DNA of 49,669 bases from Chloroflexota bacterium. GTDB lineage: Bacteria > Chloroflexota > Anaerolineae > Promineifilales > Promineifilaceae. This document shows positions 6,575 to 15,459 of this stretch, piece by piece. A model generated the notes under the pieces. It saw only the letters and a list, made by a program, of their open reading frames with translations. It had not been told where the DNA came from and did not search any database. The position numbers and the translations under genes are program-made. The stretch covers positions 1 to 49,669 of the forward strand of contig JAJRYT010000113.1 of assembly GCA_024275635.1 (NCBI GenBank), given 5' to 3'. Every line of letters begins with the position of its first letter. The first letter of the stretch is position 1.

Positions 6575-9252
6575 CCAAAGCAACCCGTTTTTTCGCGCCT
6601 GAAGTTGTCCAAACCTCGGCCATGGACTGCGGGCCGGCGGCGCTGAAGTGTTTGCTGGAAGGGTTTGGCGTACCGGCCAGTTACGGCCGTCTCCGCGAAG
6701 CGTGCCAGACCGATGTAGACGGAACCTCCATTGATACCATCGAAGAACTGGCCCGGCAGTTGGGACTGGACGCCGAGCAAATCATGCTGCCACTTGATCA
6801 TCTGCTTTTGCCCGAAGCCGACGTCCTCCCGGCCATCGTCGTTGTCCGTCTGCCCAACGGGTTTACCCATTTCGTCGTCGCCTGGCGCACTCATGGCGAC
6901 AGCGTTGCGCAGGTGATGGACCCGGCTACCGGCCGCCGCTGGCCCACCGTCAAGCAATTTTTGGATACCGTTTACGTCCATACCTTCCCCGTTCCTGCCG
7001 CCGCCTGGCGCGAATGGGCTGGCAGCGAAGCGTTCCTGGCTCCGCTGCGCCGCCGCATCGAAAAAGTTGGCGCCAACCCCGTTTCCTTAATAGAAACGGC
7101 GTTGGCCGATGTTGGGTGGCAGGGATTGGCGGCGTTGGATGCGGCCACGCGCCTGGTGGCGGCCTTAATTCGGGCCGGGGGCATTCGCGCTGGGAAAGCG
7201 GCCCAATCACTGCTGCAATCATTCATCACCCGCACGCAGGAAGCCGCGCTCAGCGCCGACGGCCCGATTCCGGCCGCCTATTGGTCGGTGCGGCCGGTAG
7301 AAACGGAAACAGAGGAGATGTCTCTCTATCTGCGGGGCGCGATTTTGGTGCGAGTTAAAGGATTGCGGCCAAAAACCGAACAAGCGCCGCCGCTTTCGCC
7401 GGAACTGGCCGCCACTCTGGCCGAAAAACCAATCCAGCCGGAACGCCAGTTGTGGCAGTTGTTTAAATCTGATGGCTTGTTGCGGCCGGCTTTACTCCTG
7501 CCCGCCATTTTTTTGGCGGCTTTGGGCGTCATTTTGGAAGCTGTTTTGTTTCGCGGCTTGATTGATTTGGGCCAATTATTGGGGTTAGAATCGCAGCGGG
7601 CCGGGGCGATGACGGCCGTCATCCTTTTCCTCATTGGCCTGCTCCTGTTACAAATGCGTATCACCGCCCACGCCCTGCGCCTGGGCCGCCATCTCGATAT
7701 GCAAATGCGTATCGCCTTCTTAGAAAAAATCCCCCGGTTACGCGACCAATATTTCCACAGCCGCCCCGCCTCCGACATGGCCCAACGCAGCCATTTCATC
7801 TACAAAATGCGCGATTTGCCCAACCTGGGCGCGGCTCTCCTGCGCAATATATTTACCCTGATATTGACAACCGCCGGCATCATCTGGCTGAGTCCGGCCA
7901 CAGCGCTGTTGGCCTTGTTGGCGGGAGCGGCAGCGCTGGCCTTTCCCGTTCTCATCCTGCCGATTCTGATGGAGCGGGATTTGCGCGTCCAAACGCACGT
8001 CGGCAGCCTGTCCCGCTTCTTCCTGGATTCCCTGCTGGGGCTGGTTCCTGTACAGGCGCACGGCGCAGAGCGGGCGGTGCGGCGGGAACACGAGAGTTTG
8101 CTTGTGGAATGGGGCCGTGCGGCCGTTAGCTTGTTTTTGGCCGTTATCGGGGCCGAAGGCGGTCAGGCATTTTTAGGATATGCGTCAGCCATTGCTATTT
8201 TATTCGTTCACTTGAGCCGGGGCGGGGATATTGGCAGCATTTTGCTCCTGGCGTACTGGGCGCTGACGCTGTCTACCCTGGGCCGGGAAATCGGGCTGCT
8301 GCTGCGCCGTTATCCCACCTATCGCAATGTGACGCTGCGGTTGATGGAGCCATTGGGCGCGCTGGAAGAGGAAGCGGCCGCGGCCGTCCTCGCTGCCGAT
8401 GAGCAAAACAGCGCTGTGCGCCTCGCCTTCAACAACATCAGCGTGCGCGCCGCCGGCCACGTCATTTTGCAGGACATTAACCTGCGCATTGAGCCGGGCG
8501 ACCATGTGGCGATTATCGGGCCGTCGGGCGCCGGTAAATCAAGTCTGGTCGGGCTGCTGCTGGGTTGGCATCGCCCCGTCGCCGATCCGTCGGCCCAAAG
8601 CAGCCTCCTGGTGGATGGTTCCCCCCTGGACGCCGACCGGCTGGCGCGGCTGCGGCAGGCGACTGCCTGGGTAGACCCGGCTGTTCACCTTTGGAATCGG
8701 CCGTTTCTGGATAACTTGACCTATGGGACGACACTGGCTGCCGCCGCCGTCCCCCTGCCGCAAGTGCTGGAGCAGGCCGATTTACTGTCTGTTTTGCGGA
8801 AACTGCCCCAGGGGTTGCAGACGCCGCTGGGTGAAGCGGGCGGATTGGTTTCCGGCGGCGAGGGACAGCGGGTGCGCCTGGGGCGGGCCATGCTGCGCGC
8901 CGATGTGCGCCTGGCGATTTTGGATGAGCCGTTTCGCGGCCTGGGGCGCGAACAGCGCCGGGAGATGCTGCGACGCGCCCGCCAGTTATGGTCGGCGGCG
9001 ACGCTGCTGTGCATTACGCATGATGTGAGCGAAACGCTGCCGTTTGAACGGGTCGTTATCCTGGATGCAGGGCGGATTGTGGAGGACGGCCGTCCCGCTG
9101 AATTGGCCGCCGCGCCAGATTCGCGCTATGCGGCGATGCTGGCGGCTGAAGAACAGGTGCGCTGGTCGTTGTGGTCGGGGGCGGCCTGGCGGCGGCTGCG
9201 GTTGGAAAACGGCCGTTTAACAGAGGCTCAACCGGAGGGACGACGTGATTGA
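6571..9252 (+). CDS. ABC exporter with N-terminal C39 peptidase domain
   Basis: The 893-residue protein begins with a C39 cysteine-peptidase domain: Gln14 and Cys20 in QTSAMDCGPAALK, His100 in FTHFVVAW and Asp117 in VMDPATG, so the triad looks intact. About five to six membrane segments follow (about 295-580). Then an ATPase has Walker A GPSGAGKSS (about 650), signature VSGGEGQR (about 760), Walker B LAILDEP (about 780) and switch His in CITHD. C39 transporters cut a leader, usually after Gly-Gly, and export the mature peptide. About 150 residues between peptidase and membrane part are not recognised. The architecture resembles the first ABC protein of NHLM-type bacteriocin export pairs. It overlaps genes on both sides. 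The substrate is unknown. Confidence 0.88.
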   Translation: MTKATRFFAPEVVQTSAMDCGPAALKCLLEGFGVPASYGRLREACQTDVDGTSIDTIEELARQLGLDAEQIMLPLDHLLLPEADVLPAIVVVRLPNGFTHFVVAWRTHGDSVAQVMDPATGRRWPTVKQFLDTVYVHTFPVPAAAWREWAGSEAFLAPLRRRIEKVGANPVSLIETALADVGWQGLAALDAATRLVAALIRAGGIRAGKAAQSLLQSFITRTQEAALSADGPIPAAYWSVRPVETETEEMSLYLRGAILVRVKGLRPKTEQAPPLSPELAATLAEKPIQPERQLWQLFKSDGLLRPALLLPAIFLAALGVILEAVLFRGLIDLGQLLGLESQRAGAMTAVILFLIGLLLLQMRITAHALRLGRHLDMQMRIAFLEKIPRLRDQYFHSRPASDMAQRSHFIYKMRDLPNLGAALLRNIFTLILTTAGIIWLSPATALLALLAGAAALAFPVLILPILMERDLRVQTHVGSLSRFFLDSLLGLVPVQAHGAERAVRREHESLLVEWGRAAVSLFLAVIGAEGGQAFLGYASAIAILFVHLSRGGDIGSILLLAYWALTLSTLGREIGLLLRRYPTYRNVTLRLMEPLGALEEEAAAAVLAADEQNSAVRLAFNNISVRAAGHVILQDINLRIEPGDHVAIIGPSGAGKSSLVGLLLGWHRPVADPSAQSSLLVDGSPLDADRLARLRQATAWVDPAVHLWNRPFLDNLTYGTTLAAAAVPLPQVLEQADLLSVLRKLPQGLQTPLGEAGGLVSGGEGQRVRLGRAMLRADVRLAILDEPFRGLGREQRREMLRRARQLWSAATLLCITHDVSETLPFERVVILDAGRIVEDGRPAELAAAPDSRYAAMLAAEEQVRWSLWSGAAWRRLRLENGRLTEAQPEGRRD

Positions 9253-9889
9253 TTGGCTGGCCCTGACCTGGCCGCTGGAACGGTTGGGAGACAGCCTGGC
9301 GGCCCTGGCGCATACGGCTAAACTGTCGCCGCAGCCCGCGGCCGCGCCGCTGGCGCCGGCTCATTTAGCCGGGGATGAAACGGCGCTGGCGCGATGGGTA
9401 GAAACGGCTGTTGCCCGGCTTGGCTTTGAAGCCGAACCGGCCCGCATTGCCTACAACAAACTGCCCGATTTTTTGCGCCAGGCCGGGCCGGCGCTGTTCC
9501 GGCTGGAGGAGGGGGCAACGCCCCGGTTTCTGACCCTGGTGCGTGTGTGGCGCAAAACGGCCGTTATCCTGGGGCCGGATTACGAGACCCATCGTGTGCC
9601 GCTGGAGGCTGTGCGCCAGGTATTATGCCGCGATCTGGAAGCGGATCAACTGCCGGACATTGAGCGAATGCTGGCAGAAACGGCCGTTTCCAACCGCCAT
9701 TGCGCCAAAACTCGCCGTTTTCTGCTGCAAGAACAGCTTGCCGCCGCTTTTATTGATGGCTGCTGGTTATTCGATCTAGCGCCTGGCAGCAGCTTTCGCG
9801 GCCAACTGCGCCGCGCCGGACTGCTGCGGAATGGGATTGTATTTACGGCCGTTTACACCATCCAACATTTTTTGTTTCTGTTATCCTAG
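9245..9889 (+). CDS. Second ABC exporter, N-terminal part (gene split by TAG)
   Basis: The 214 residues comprise an unrecognised N-terminal region (about 1-190), rich in LARWVETAVARLG-type helices with a TLVRVWRKTAVILGP strand. The first transmembrane helix then starts at about 195 and the frame is cut by TAG at 9887-9889. GTG 9245 is preceded by GGAGGG at 9235-9240 and overlaps the upstream gene by eight bases. The next codon, TGG at 9890, continues a hydrophobic helix in the same frame, and a TGG to TAG change would explain the stop. The combined gene (9245-11377) would have 711 codons and match the second, peptidase-less ABC protein of NHLM-like export pairs. Confidence 0.7.
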   Translation: MIDWLALTWPLERLGDSLAALAHTAKLSPQPAAAPLAPAHLAGDETALARWVETAVARLGFEAEPARIAYNKLPDFLRQAGPALFRLEEGATPRFLTLVRVWRKTAVILGPDYETHRVPLEAVRQVLCRDLEADQLPDIERMLAETAVSNRHCAKTRRFLLQEQLAAAFIDGCWLFDLAPGSSFRGQLRRAGLLRNGIVFTAVYTIQHFLFLLS

Positions 9890-9892
9890 TGG

Positions 9893-11377
9893 GTGATTGG
9901 CCAGGCTGTCTTTCAGGGGCGGGTGGAAATGGGCTGGCTGATCGCTTGGGCGCTTATCTTGCTTACCCTGCTGCCTTTGCGTTTGTTCAACGCCTGGCTG
10001 CAAGGCGTTGTGGCCGTGACCCTGGGCGGCCTGCTGCAAAAAAGACTCCTGTTTGGCGCTTTGCGGCTGCATCCTGACGAAATCCGGCATCAGGGAGCCG
10101 GGCAGTTGATGGGGCGTATCTTCGAAAGCGAAGCCATCGAAACGATGTCTTTGAACGGCGGGGTGCGCGGCCTCACCGCCATTATCGAATTGATCATGGC
10201 TGGCTGGGTGCTGGCTCTGGGAGCCGGCGGCATCGGGCACGCGCTCTTGCTCCTGGTTTGGATGGGGTTGATCGGCGGGCTGCTGGCGCGTTTTTACGGG
10301 CAGCGACGCCGCTGGACGGTGACCCGACGCGATCTGACCCAATACCTGGTGGAAGTCATGGTGGGGCAGCGCACGCGCCTGGTTCAAACGCTGCGCCGCC
10401 ACTGGCATCGCGGTGAAGATGATGACCTGTCCGGGTATGTCAAGGCGCTGGATGAGGTGGATCGAACAGCTATTATCCTGGAAACCGTCATTTCGCACGG
10501 TTGGCTCCTTGTGGGGCTGGCGGGATTGATCCCGGCTTTTGTGTCCGGCCGCCACTCCCCGGCGGCGCTGGCTATCAGCCTGGGCGGCGTGTTGAGCGCC
10601 GAGGCGGCCTTCCGCAACCTGGCGTTGGGATTGGTGAACCAACTGCTGGCGGCCATTATCGCCTGGGAGCAGGTCGCGCCGCTGTTTTGGGCTGCCGCCC
10701 GGCCTGATCTGCACGGATCGCCGGATACGGCCGTTGCTGCCGCCCAACATAGCGCTGCACCCGCCAAACAGATACTTGATGTCCATGATGTGAGCTATCG
10801 TTACAGCGAGCGGGGGGAGCGGGTGTTGGATCACTGCAATTTGCATGTCCGCTCCGGCGATCGGATTTTACTGGAGGGGCCGTCCGGTGGTGGGAAGTCT
10901 ACGCTGGCGGCGGTGTTGACCGGGCTGCGCGAGCCGGATGGCGGGTTGGTGTTGTGGCGCGGCTTAGACCGGCTGACGCTGGGCCGCGCCAACTGGCGGC
11001 GGCAGGTGGTGTTTGCGCCGCAGTTCCACGAGAATTATGTTGTGGGCAGCACGTTTATGTTTAATTTGTTGATGGGGCGACGCTGGCCGCCGCGTCTTGA
11101 GGACATTCAACTGGCCCATGTTTTATGTGAGGAATTGGGGCTGGGCGAGGTGCTGGCGCGTATGCCGGCGGGGATGCTGCAAGCGGTAGGGGAAACGGGC
11201 TGGCAGCTCTCGCATGGGGAGCGCAGCCGTCTTTACATGGCGCGGGCGCTGCTGCAAGGGGCGGAGCTGATCATCCTGGATGAAAGTTTTGCCGCGCTGG
11301 ATCCGCAGAGTTTGCAGCGGGCGATGCAGTGTGTTCAGGATCGCGCGCCGACGCTGCTGGTGATTGCCCATCCTTAG
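9893..11377 (+). CDS. Second ABC exporter, membrane and ATPase part (gene split by TAG)
   Basis: The frame continues directly from 9245-9889. It has membrane helices from about residues 10-290, then an ATPase with Walker A GPSGGGKST (about 330), a variant signature LSHGERSR instead of LSGGQ (about 445), Walker B LIILDES and an H-loop VIAHP. The protein ends immediately after that histidine, so the usual C-terminal 30-60 residues are missing. A 17-bp hairpin array begins 29 bases later. GTG 9893 could serve as a restart but has no ribosome-binding site. A solitary product would lack the first helix and N-domain. Either the gene is inactivated, or readthrough or a sequencing substitution is involved. 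Confidence 0.75.
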   Translation: MIGQAVFQGRVEMGWLIAWALILLTLLPLRLFNAWLQGVVAVTLGGLLQKRLLFGALRLHPDEIRHQGAGQLMGRIFESEAIETMSLNGGVRGLTAIIELIMAGWVLALGAGGIGHALLLLVWMGLIGGLLARFYGQRRRWTVTRRDLTQYLVEVMVGQRTRLVQTLRRHWHRGEDDDLSGYVKALDEVDRTAIILETVISHGWLLVGLAGLIPAFVSGRHSPAALAISLGGVLSAEAAFRNLALGLVNQLLAAIIAWEQVAPLFWAAARPDLHGSPDTAVAAAQHSAAPAKQILDVHDVSYRYSERGERVLDHCNLHVRSGDRILLEGPSGGGKSTLAAVLTGLREPDGGLVLWRGLDRLTLGRANWRRQVVFAPQFHENYVVGSTFMFNLLMGRRWPPRLEDIQLAHVLCEELGLGEVLARMPAGMLQAVGETGWQLSHGERSRLYMARALLQGAELIILDESFAALDPQSLQRAMQCVQDRAPTLLVIAHP

Positions 11378-11405
11378 AACCGTTCGGAAATGACTTCCTG
11401 GTTTT

Positions 11406-11467
11406 CGTAAGCCGTATTCCGTCACGGCTTACGGAATACGGCTTACGGCTTACGGCTTACGGTTTAC
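11406..11467. repeat. Hairpin array of CTTACGG heptads
   Basis: CGTAAGCCGTATTCCGT (11406-11422) and ACGGAATACGGCTTACG (11431-11447) are perfect 17-base inverted arms with an 8-base loop. The right arm runs on into tandem CTTACGG units spaced seven bases apart until about 11467. It sits 29 bases after the ABC gene stop. It has the same design as the arrays at 5961, 39139, 41017 and 47180, with a different unit. Confidence 0.75.
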
Positions 11468-11511
11468 GGGAAACCAAATCGCTAAGTTGATGACGTGTTT
11501 TCTGGAAACGC

Positions 11512-11559
11512 GAAACGGCCGTCAAGCGGGGTGGGAAGAGGGCGCTTAACGGCCGTTTC
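11512..11559. terminator. Inverted ACGGCCGT pair between convergent genes
   Basis: GAAACGGCCGTCAAGCG (11512-11528) and CGCTTAACGGCCGTTTC (11543-11559) are inverted with one mismatch around a 14-base purine-rich loop. They lie between the converging ABC exporter and receiver genes, like the pair at 2649-2693. I infer a bidirectional barrier or terminator; no long T run follows. Confidence 0.5.
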
Positions 11560-11628
11560 TGAGGGAACTCCTCTATCTTGGCTTGCTGGAACAAATTATG
11601 AGAGCCTACCCGTCCTCCGTGTAAATAC

Positions 11629-12018
11629 TCATACAGTAATGTCCCTCTTCAATTGAATAGTTGAAATGGTTTCGATCAGTTCATTGTCTACGATGGGTTT
11701 GGATACCCAGGCGTGGCAAGCTTCTTGAAGACCGATAACCTTCGCATTGGGGGCCTGGTAAGGTTGTGTTAACGCGATCAGGGGGATGGTCCGCGTTTCC
11801 GGTAGATGGCGCAGCATTTTCGCTGTCTGATAACTATCAAGACCGGGCAGCTCACATTCAAGTAAAATCAAATCTGGCTGCATCTCATGGGCCATGTGCA
11901 GCCCTCTGGGACCATCTTCAGCAATAAGCACGGCCAGATGCGGCCATTGTAATCTTAGTAAGTTGCGTATTGCTGTTCGCGTCATCTCGTCGTTTTCTAT
12001 GACTAACACAGACTTCAT
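11629..12018 (-). CDS. Receiver-domain protein with Glu at the phosphorylation site
   Basis: The 129-residue single-domain response-regulator fold begins VLVIENDEMTR, ends with the conserved VSKPI lysine and has the LIALT threonine strand. The strand that normally reads LLD.xLPG reads LILLECELPG, so the phospho-acceptor Asp is Glu54. The first acidic pair is also altered (EN). Such changes mimic or abolish phosphorylation in known pseudo-receivers, so this protein is probably not switched by a classical kinase. I chose ATG 12018 because the fold begins there; an in-frame ATG at 12087 would overlap the upstream gene. It has no output domain and is likely an adaptor or titrator. It lies 19 bases downstream of the small 72-residue gene, in one operon. 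Confidence 0.8.
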   Translation of the reverse strand: MKSVLVIENDEMTRTAIRNLLRLQWPHLAVLIAEDGPRGLHMAHEMQPDLILLECELPGLDSYQTAKMLRHLPETRTIPLIALTQPYQAPNAKVIGLQEACHAWVSKPIVDNELIETISTIQLKRDITV

Positions 12019-12037
12019 GATTTTTTCTGCAGACTGA

Positions 12038-12256
12038 TTAATGTAAAATGGAGGGTTCGATGGTATGTTTTTGCAAATACTGAACAAGTTCTTCCCAACT
12101 GGTAAAGCCGGTACGCTGCCCGGTTCGCGTGTTTTCAGCAGTTAAACGGATGGCGTCTGTATCTTGTTCCGAGTCTGACCATACGCGGATCATGTAGACG
12201 AAATAGTTGGGTTCTCGACGTGTAGGCTGTTTATAGTTTATAATATTTGATTGCAT
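12038..12256 (-). CDS. Small protein of unknown function (72 residues)
   Basis: The product has a central stretch YMIRVWSDSEQDTDAIRLTAE followed by NTRTGQRTGFTSWEELVQYL. This pattern, a short beta-hairpin followed by R-x-G-F-x-S-x-E-x-L helix, resembles small proteins that I associate with Chloroflexota genomes, but I cannot name a family. It is hydrophilic with no signal or membrane segment. AAGGAGG (12275-12281 on the minus strand) is 18 bases before the ATG, unusually far. It is probably co-transcribed with the receiver protein downstream, hinting at joint function. Confidence 0.6.
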   Translation of the reverse strand: MQSNIINYKQPTRREPNYFVYMIRVWSDSEQDTDAIRLTAENTRTGQRTGFTSWEELVQYLQKHTIEPSILH

Positions 12257-12501
12257 GGGGTTTGTTTTTATAAACCTCCTTCCTTTAAATTTTCAAGTTG
12301 ATGTATAACACGATAACAAGCTATCGCTAATTGATCGTTAATGGGGAGGTGTGGAAACGGCCGTTTTCCTAAAAAAAGACGACTTTTCGAGGGGGGGTTA
12401 CGTTTTAGGGGCAGTGGGAGAGTGGGGACTCGCGGTTAGATATTGACCAGTCTCCAGACCCCAATCTCAAGAGTTGCGTAGTTATCACAAATGCAGGAAA
12501 A

Positions 12502-15408
12502 ATGAGCATGGCGGAATTGCGGATAGCGCTGCTGGGATCGCCACAACTGACATTGGGGGAGACGGAGATAAACGGCCGTTTACCGGCCAAAGCCCAGATG
12601 ATGCTCTGTTACCTTGTCTGCGCCAGTCAGATCCAGCCGCGATCCCGACTGACCGGCTTATTGTGGGGGGATAAACCAGAAGCAGACGCCCGGCGCAGTT
12701 TGCGAGTAGACCTCAGCAAAATGCGCCGTATTTTGCCCGACTATCTTATTGCCGATCGTGCGTCCATTACCTTCAACCGGGAAGCCGACTACTGGTTAGA
12801 CGTTGAATCATTTGAATATACCCTGAAACGGGCTGATGGTGTGGCTGGAGCCGCCCAGCGGGCCATTTTGCGTGACGCCGTTGCCTTGTACCGGGGTGAT
12901 TTTTTGGAAGGCGCTGCCATTGATGGCGAATCCATTTATGAAGAATGGATTTTGCCGGAGAGGGAACGGCTGCGGCAGTTGGTTTTGAACGCACTCGACC
13001 GATTGATCGCTATTTGCATTGAGCAGGGGGATAACGAGGCTGGCATCCAATATGCACAGCGGTTACTGCGTCTGGATGAATGGCGGGAGGACGCCCACCG
13101 CCAGCTCATGCGAATGTATGCCCGCAGCGGCCAGCGCATGCTGGCCTTGAGGCAGTTTGAAATTTGTCGGGATGTGCTGGAGAGGGAGTTTAGCGTCCCG
13201 CCGGCGGCAGCGACGCTGGCTTTGTATGAACAGACTTTAGACATGGAGGAGGGGCAGGTTCTACAGCCATTGGCCCCTTTGCTAGACGAAACTGATGCTC
13301 CCCCTTTTCTAGCCCCCAAACTTATCCCCCATTTTACCGGACGGGCGGCAGATCTGGCTCGTTTGCGGGCAAAATTATTACAGCGGGGCAAGCGGCGTGT
13401 TTACAGCCTTTTTGGGATGCCGGGGATTGGTAAATCAGCGATGGCGATTGAAACGGCCCATGCGCTGCGCGATGCGTTTCCTGATGGCGTGCTGTGGGCT
13501 AACGCAGCTACTGATGACCCTAAATCGGTGGCGGAACGGTGGGCCAACGCCTACGGGTTTGATTTCAGCCGCATCCCAGACCTGGATGAACGGGCGGCCG
13601 TTCTCCGTGACTTGTTGAAGGAGAAACAAGTCCTCCTCATCTTTGATGATGTGACTGGTTCGGCTTGGGTGCGTTCCTTCATTCCAGACAGCCATTGGTG
13701 TGCCGTGCTGCTGACAATGCGAAATGCCAATCTGGCGCGGGTACTAAAGGCCGAGGTTATTGAGGTTGCAGGGTTGTCGCCGGAAGACGGCCGCTCTCTC
13801 CTGGCCGATATTTTAACGGAGGAACGGGTGGCGGCGGAAGAAGAAACAGCCGCTGCTATTTACCGCCTGTTACAAGGGCTGCCCTTGGCCCTCTCCCTGG
13901 CTGCGCAACGATTAGCCGCCCTGCCCCGACGTAAATTAAGCTGGCTGGTTGAGCGCTTACAAGTTGGTCTGGCCGAACATGGTCAGGCGGTCAAGACCTC
14001 CTTTGAGATCGGCTGGGAAGGATTGGACGAGAGCCACCAGCAGATTTTCGCGTATTTAGCTGTATTTGCCGGGCGCGATTTTCACGTTGATGCACTGGCG
14101 GCGGTTGCTGGGTTGAAACAGTTTCCGGCTTATGATCGGCTGGATATGTTAGTAACGCTTTCTTTACTCAATGAGCAGGAAGACGGCCGCTACCGCCAAC
14201 ACGCCCTCTTAACCCTTTTCGCCAAAGAAAAACTAGGCGAAGATGACACTCCCTTGCGGCGCATGATCGCTTACTATCACGCCTTTGCCCACGACAACCG
14301 GGAAGATTATGCTGCGCTGGGGCCGGAATGGGAGAATTTGTCAGCTAGTATTGCTCAGGCGCATGAGATGGCGCTATGGCCGACGGTTATAGCTTTTACC
14401 CAGGCGTTGCGACAGGCGTGGTTTACGCGCGGCCGTCACAATGAAGCCCGACTAGCGCTGTCGCAAGGCGTTGGGGCAGCAAAAGCAATCGGTGATAAGC
14501 AGGCGTTGACTCAATGCTTGCTTGATTGGGGCTACATTTGCCTTGAACAGAATGACTACGATGAGGCTCAGCGATTGTTGTTGAACGGATTGAAACTTTT
14601 GGGCACTCTTGACAATCAGGCAGGGATAGCTGATGCTTTTCTTTGGCTTTCCAGCATTGCTAAGGCCAGAGCAGAATACGATGAAGCTGCCCAATGGTTA
14701 GTCAAATGTCGACGCTTGCATGAGTATCTGGGTGATGAGAAAGGAATCGCCGAAACATTATATATGGAATCGTCTTTACGCTTTAGCCGCGGCGATTATG
14801 TCGAGGCTAATACATTAGCCCAACAGGCATTGAAACGCCAGGAGGAATTGCAGGATAAATTGGGCCTGGTGCGGACGTTGCGTTTATTGACCTCAATAGT
14901 TGATATTCTGGAGGAGAACAACGATCTGGCAAAACAGTATAATCAACAAGCTCGCAGGTTAGCGAAAGATTTGGAAAATCAAGTAGAAATGGCTGCTGTT
15001 CTGATGGATCTAGCAGGTGTGTATGCGCGAGACGGCGATTTTTTGAAAGCTGAAGAATTCGCGCTGGCAAGCCTGGAGATGCGCCGCAACTTGGGTGATC
15101 GACGAGGCCAAGCCATGATCTTTTTCCAATTGAGTTGGTTTAATCTGCAGCAAGAAGATCATGATGCTGCTTTGAAATATGGCCAACGAAGCCTGGAAAT
15201 GTGTCGAGCATTAGACGACAAGTCGGGCATTGCCTTTTCACTCCAACGGGTGGGCGATATTTACCAAGCTATCAATCAGATGGAACGTGCCTGTATGATA
15301 TGGCATGAAGCGTTGCTGATAGCCCAAGACATTCAACAAGCACGTTTATTGGACACATTGCCAAAACGATTAAAGAAATATTGCCCTACAGCAAAAGGTC
15401 TTGAATAA
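12502..15408 (+). CDS. SARP/BTAD-type regulator with NB-ARC and TPR domains
   Basis: The 968-residue protein starts with an OmpR-like winged helix (about 1-90: LLGSPQLTLGE, RSLRVDLSKMRRIL). A bacterial transcriptional activation domain follows (about 95-245: ALYRGDFLEG through AHRQLMRMYARSGQRMLALRQFE). The STAND ATPase has Walker A GMPGIGKSA (about 305), Walker B VLLIFDD (about 377) and GLPLALS (about 458). TPRs occupy about 640-960 (EQNDYDEAQRLLLNGLKLL and repeats). This is the AfsR-like layout of ATP-dependent, ligand-gated transcription activators. ATG 12502 follows GCAGGA. It is divergent from the receiver operon and close to the exporter cluster, which it might control. It is intact, unlike the related regulator at 2713-5424. 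Confidence 0.88.
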   Translation: MSMAELRIALLGSPQLTLGETEINGRLPAKAQMMLCYLVCASQIQPRSRLTGLLWGDKPEADARRSLRVDLSKMRRILPDYLIADRASITFNREADYWLDVESFEYTLKRADGVAGAAQRAILRDAVALYRGDFLEGAAIDGESIYEEWILPERERLRQLVLNALDRLIAICIEQGDNEAGIQYAQRLLRLDEWREDAHRQLMRMYARSGQRMLALRQFEICRDVLEREFSVPPAAATLALYEQTLDMEEGQVLQPLAPLLDETDAPPFLAPKLIPHFTGRAADLARLRAKLLQRGKRRVYSLFGMPGIGKSAMAIETAHALRDAFPDGVLWANAATDDPKSVAERWANAYGFDFSRIPDLDERAAVLRDLLKEKQVLLIFDDVTGSAWVRSFIPDSHWCAVLLTMRNANLARVLKAEVIEVAGLSPEDGRSLLADILTEERVAAEEETAAAIYRLLQGLPLALSLAAQRLAALPRRKLSWLVERLQVGLAEHGQAVKTSFEIGWEGLDESHQQIFAYLAVFAGRDFHVDALAAVAGLKQFPAYDRLDMLVTLSLLNEQEDGRYRQHALLTLFAKEKLGEDDTPLRRMIAYYHAFAHDNREDYAALGPEWENLSASIAQAHEMALWPTVIAFTQALRQAWFTRGRHNEARLALSQGVGAAKAIGDKQALTQCLLDWGYICLEQNDYDEAQRLLLNGLKLLGTLDNQAGIADAFLWLSSIAKARAEYDEAAQWLVKCRRLHEYLGDEKGIAETLYMESSLRFSRGDYVEANTLAQQALKRQEELQDKLGLVRTLRLLTSIVDILEENNDLAKQYNQQARRLAKDLENQVEMAAVLMDLAGVYARDGDFLKAEEFALASLEMRRNLGDRRGQAMIFFQLSWFNLQQEDHDAALKYGQRSLEMCRALDDKSGIAFSLQRVGDIYQAINQMERACMIWHEALLIAQDIQQARLLDTLPKRLKKYCPTAKGLE

Positions 15409-15410
15409 AA

Positions 15411-15436
15411 AGAGGCGACCGGCTCTGGTCGCCTCT
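15411..15436 (-). terminator. Intrinsic terminator for the metalloprotein gene
   Basis: AGAGGCGACC (15411-15420) and GGTCGCCTCT (15427-15436) form a perfect 10-bp GC-rich stem with a 6-base loop. Read on the minus strand it is followed by TTTTATT, the form of a rho-independent terminator for the gene ending at 15460. It also lies three bases after the plus-strand SARP gene and may stop both. Confidence 0.8.
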
Positions 15437-15459
15437 TCATCAATGAATTCCCAATGCGT

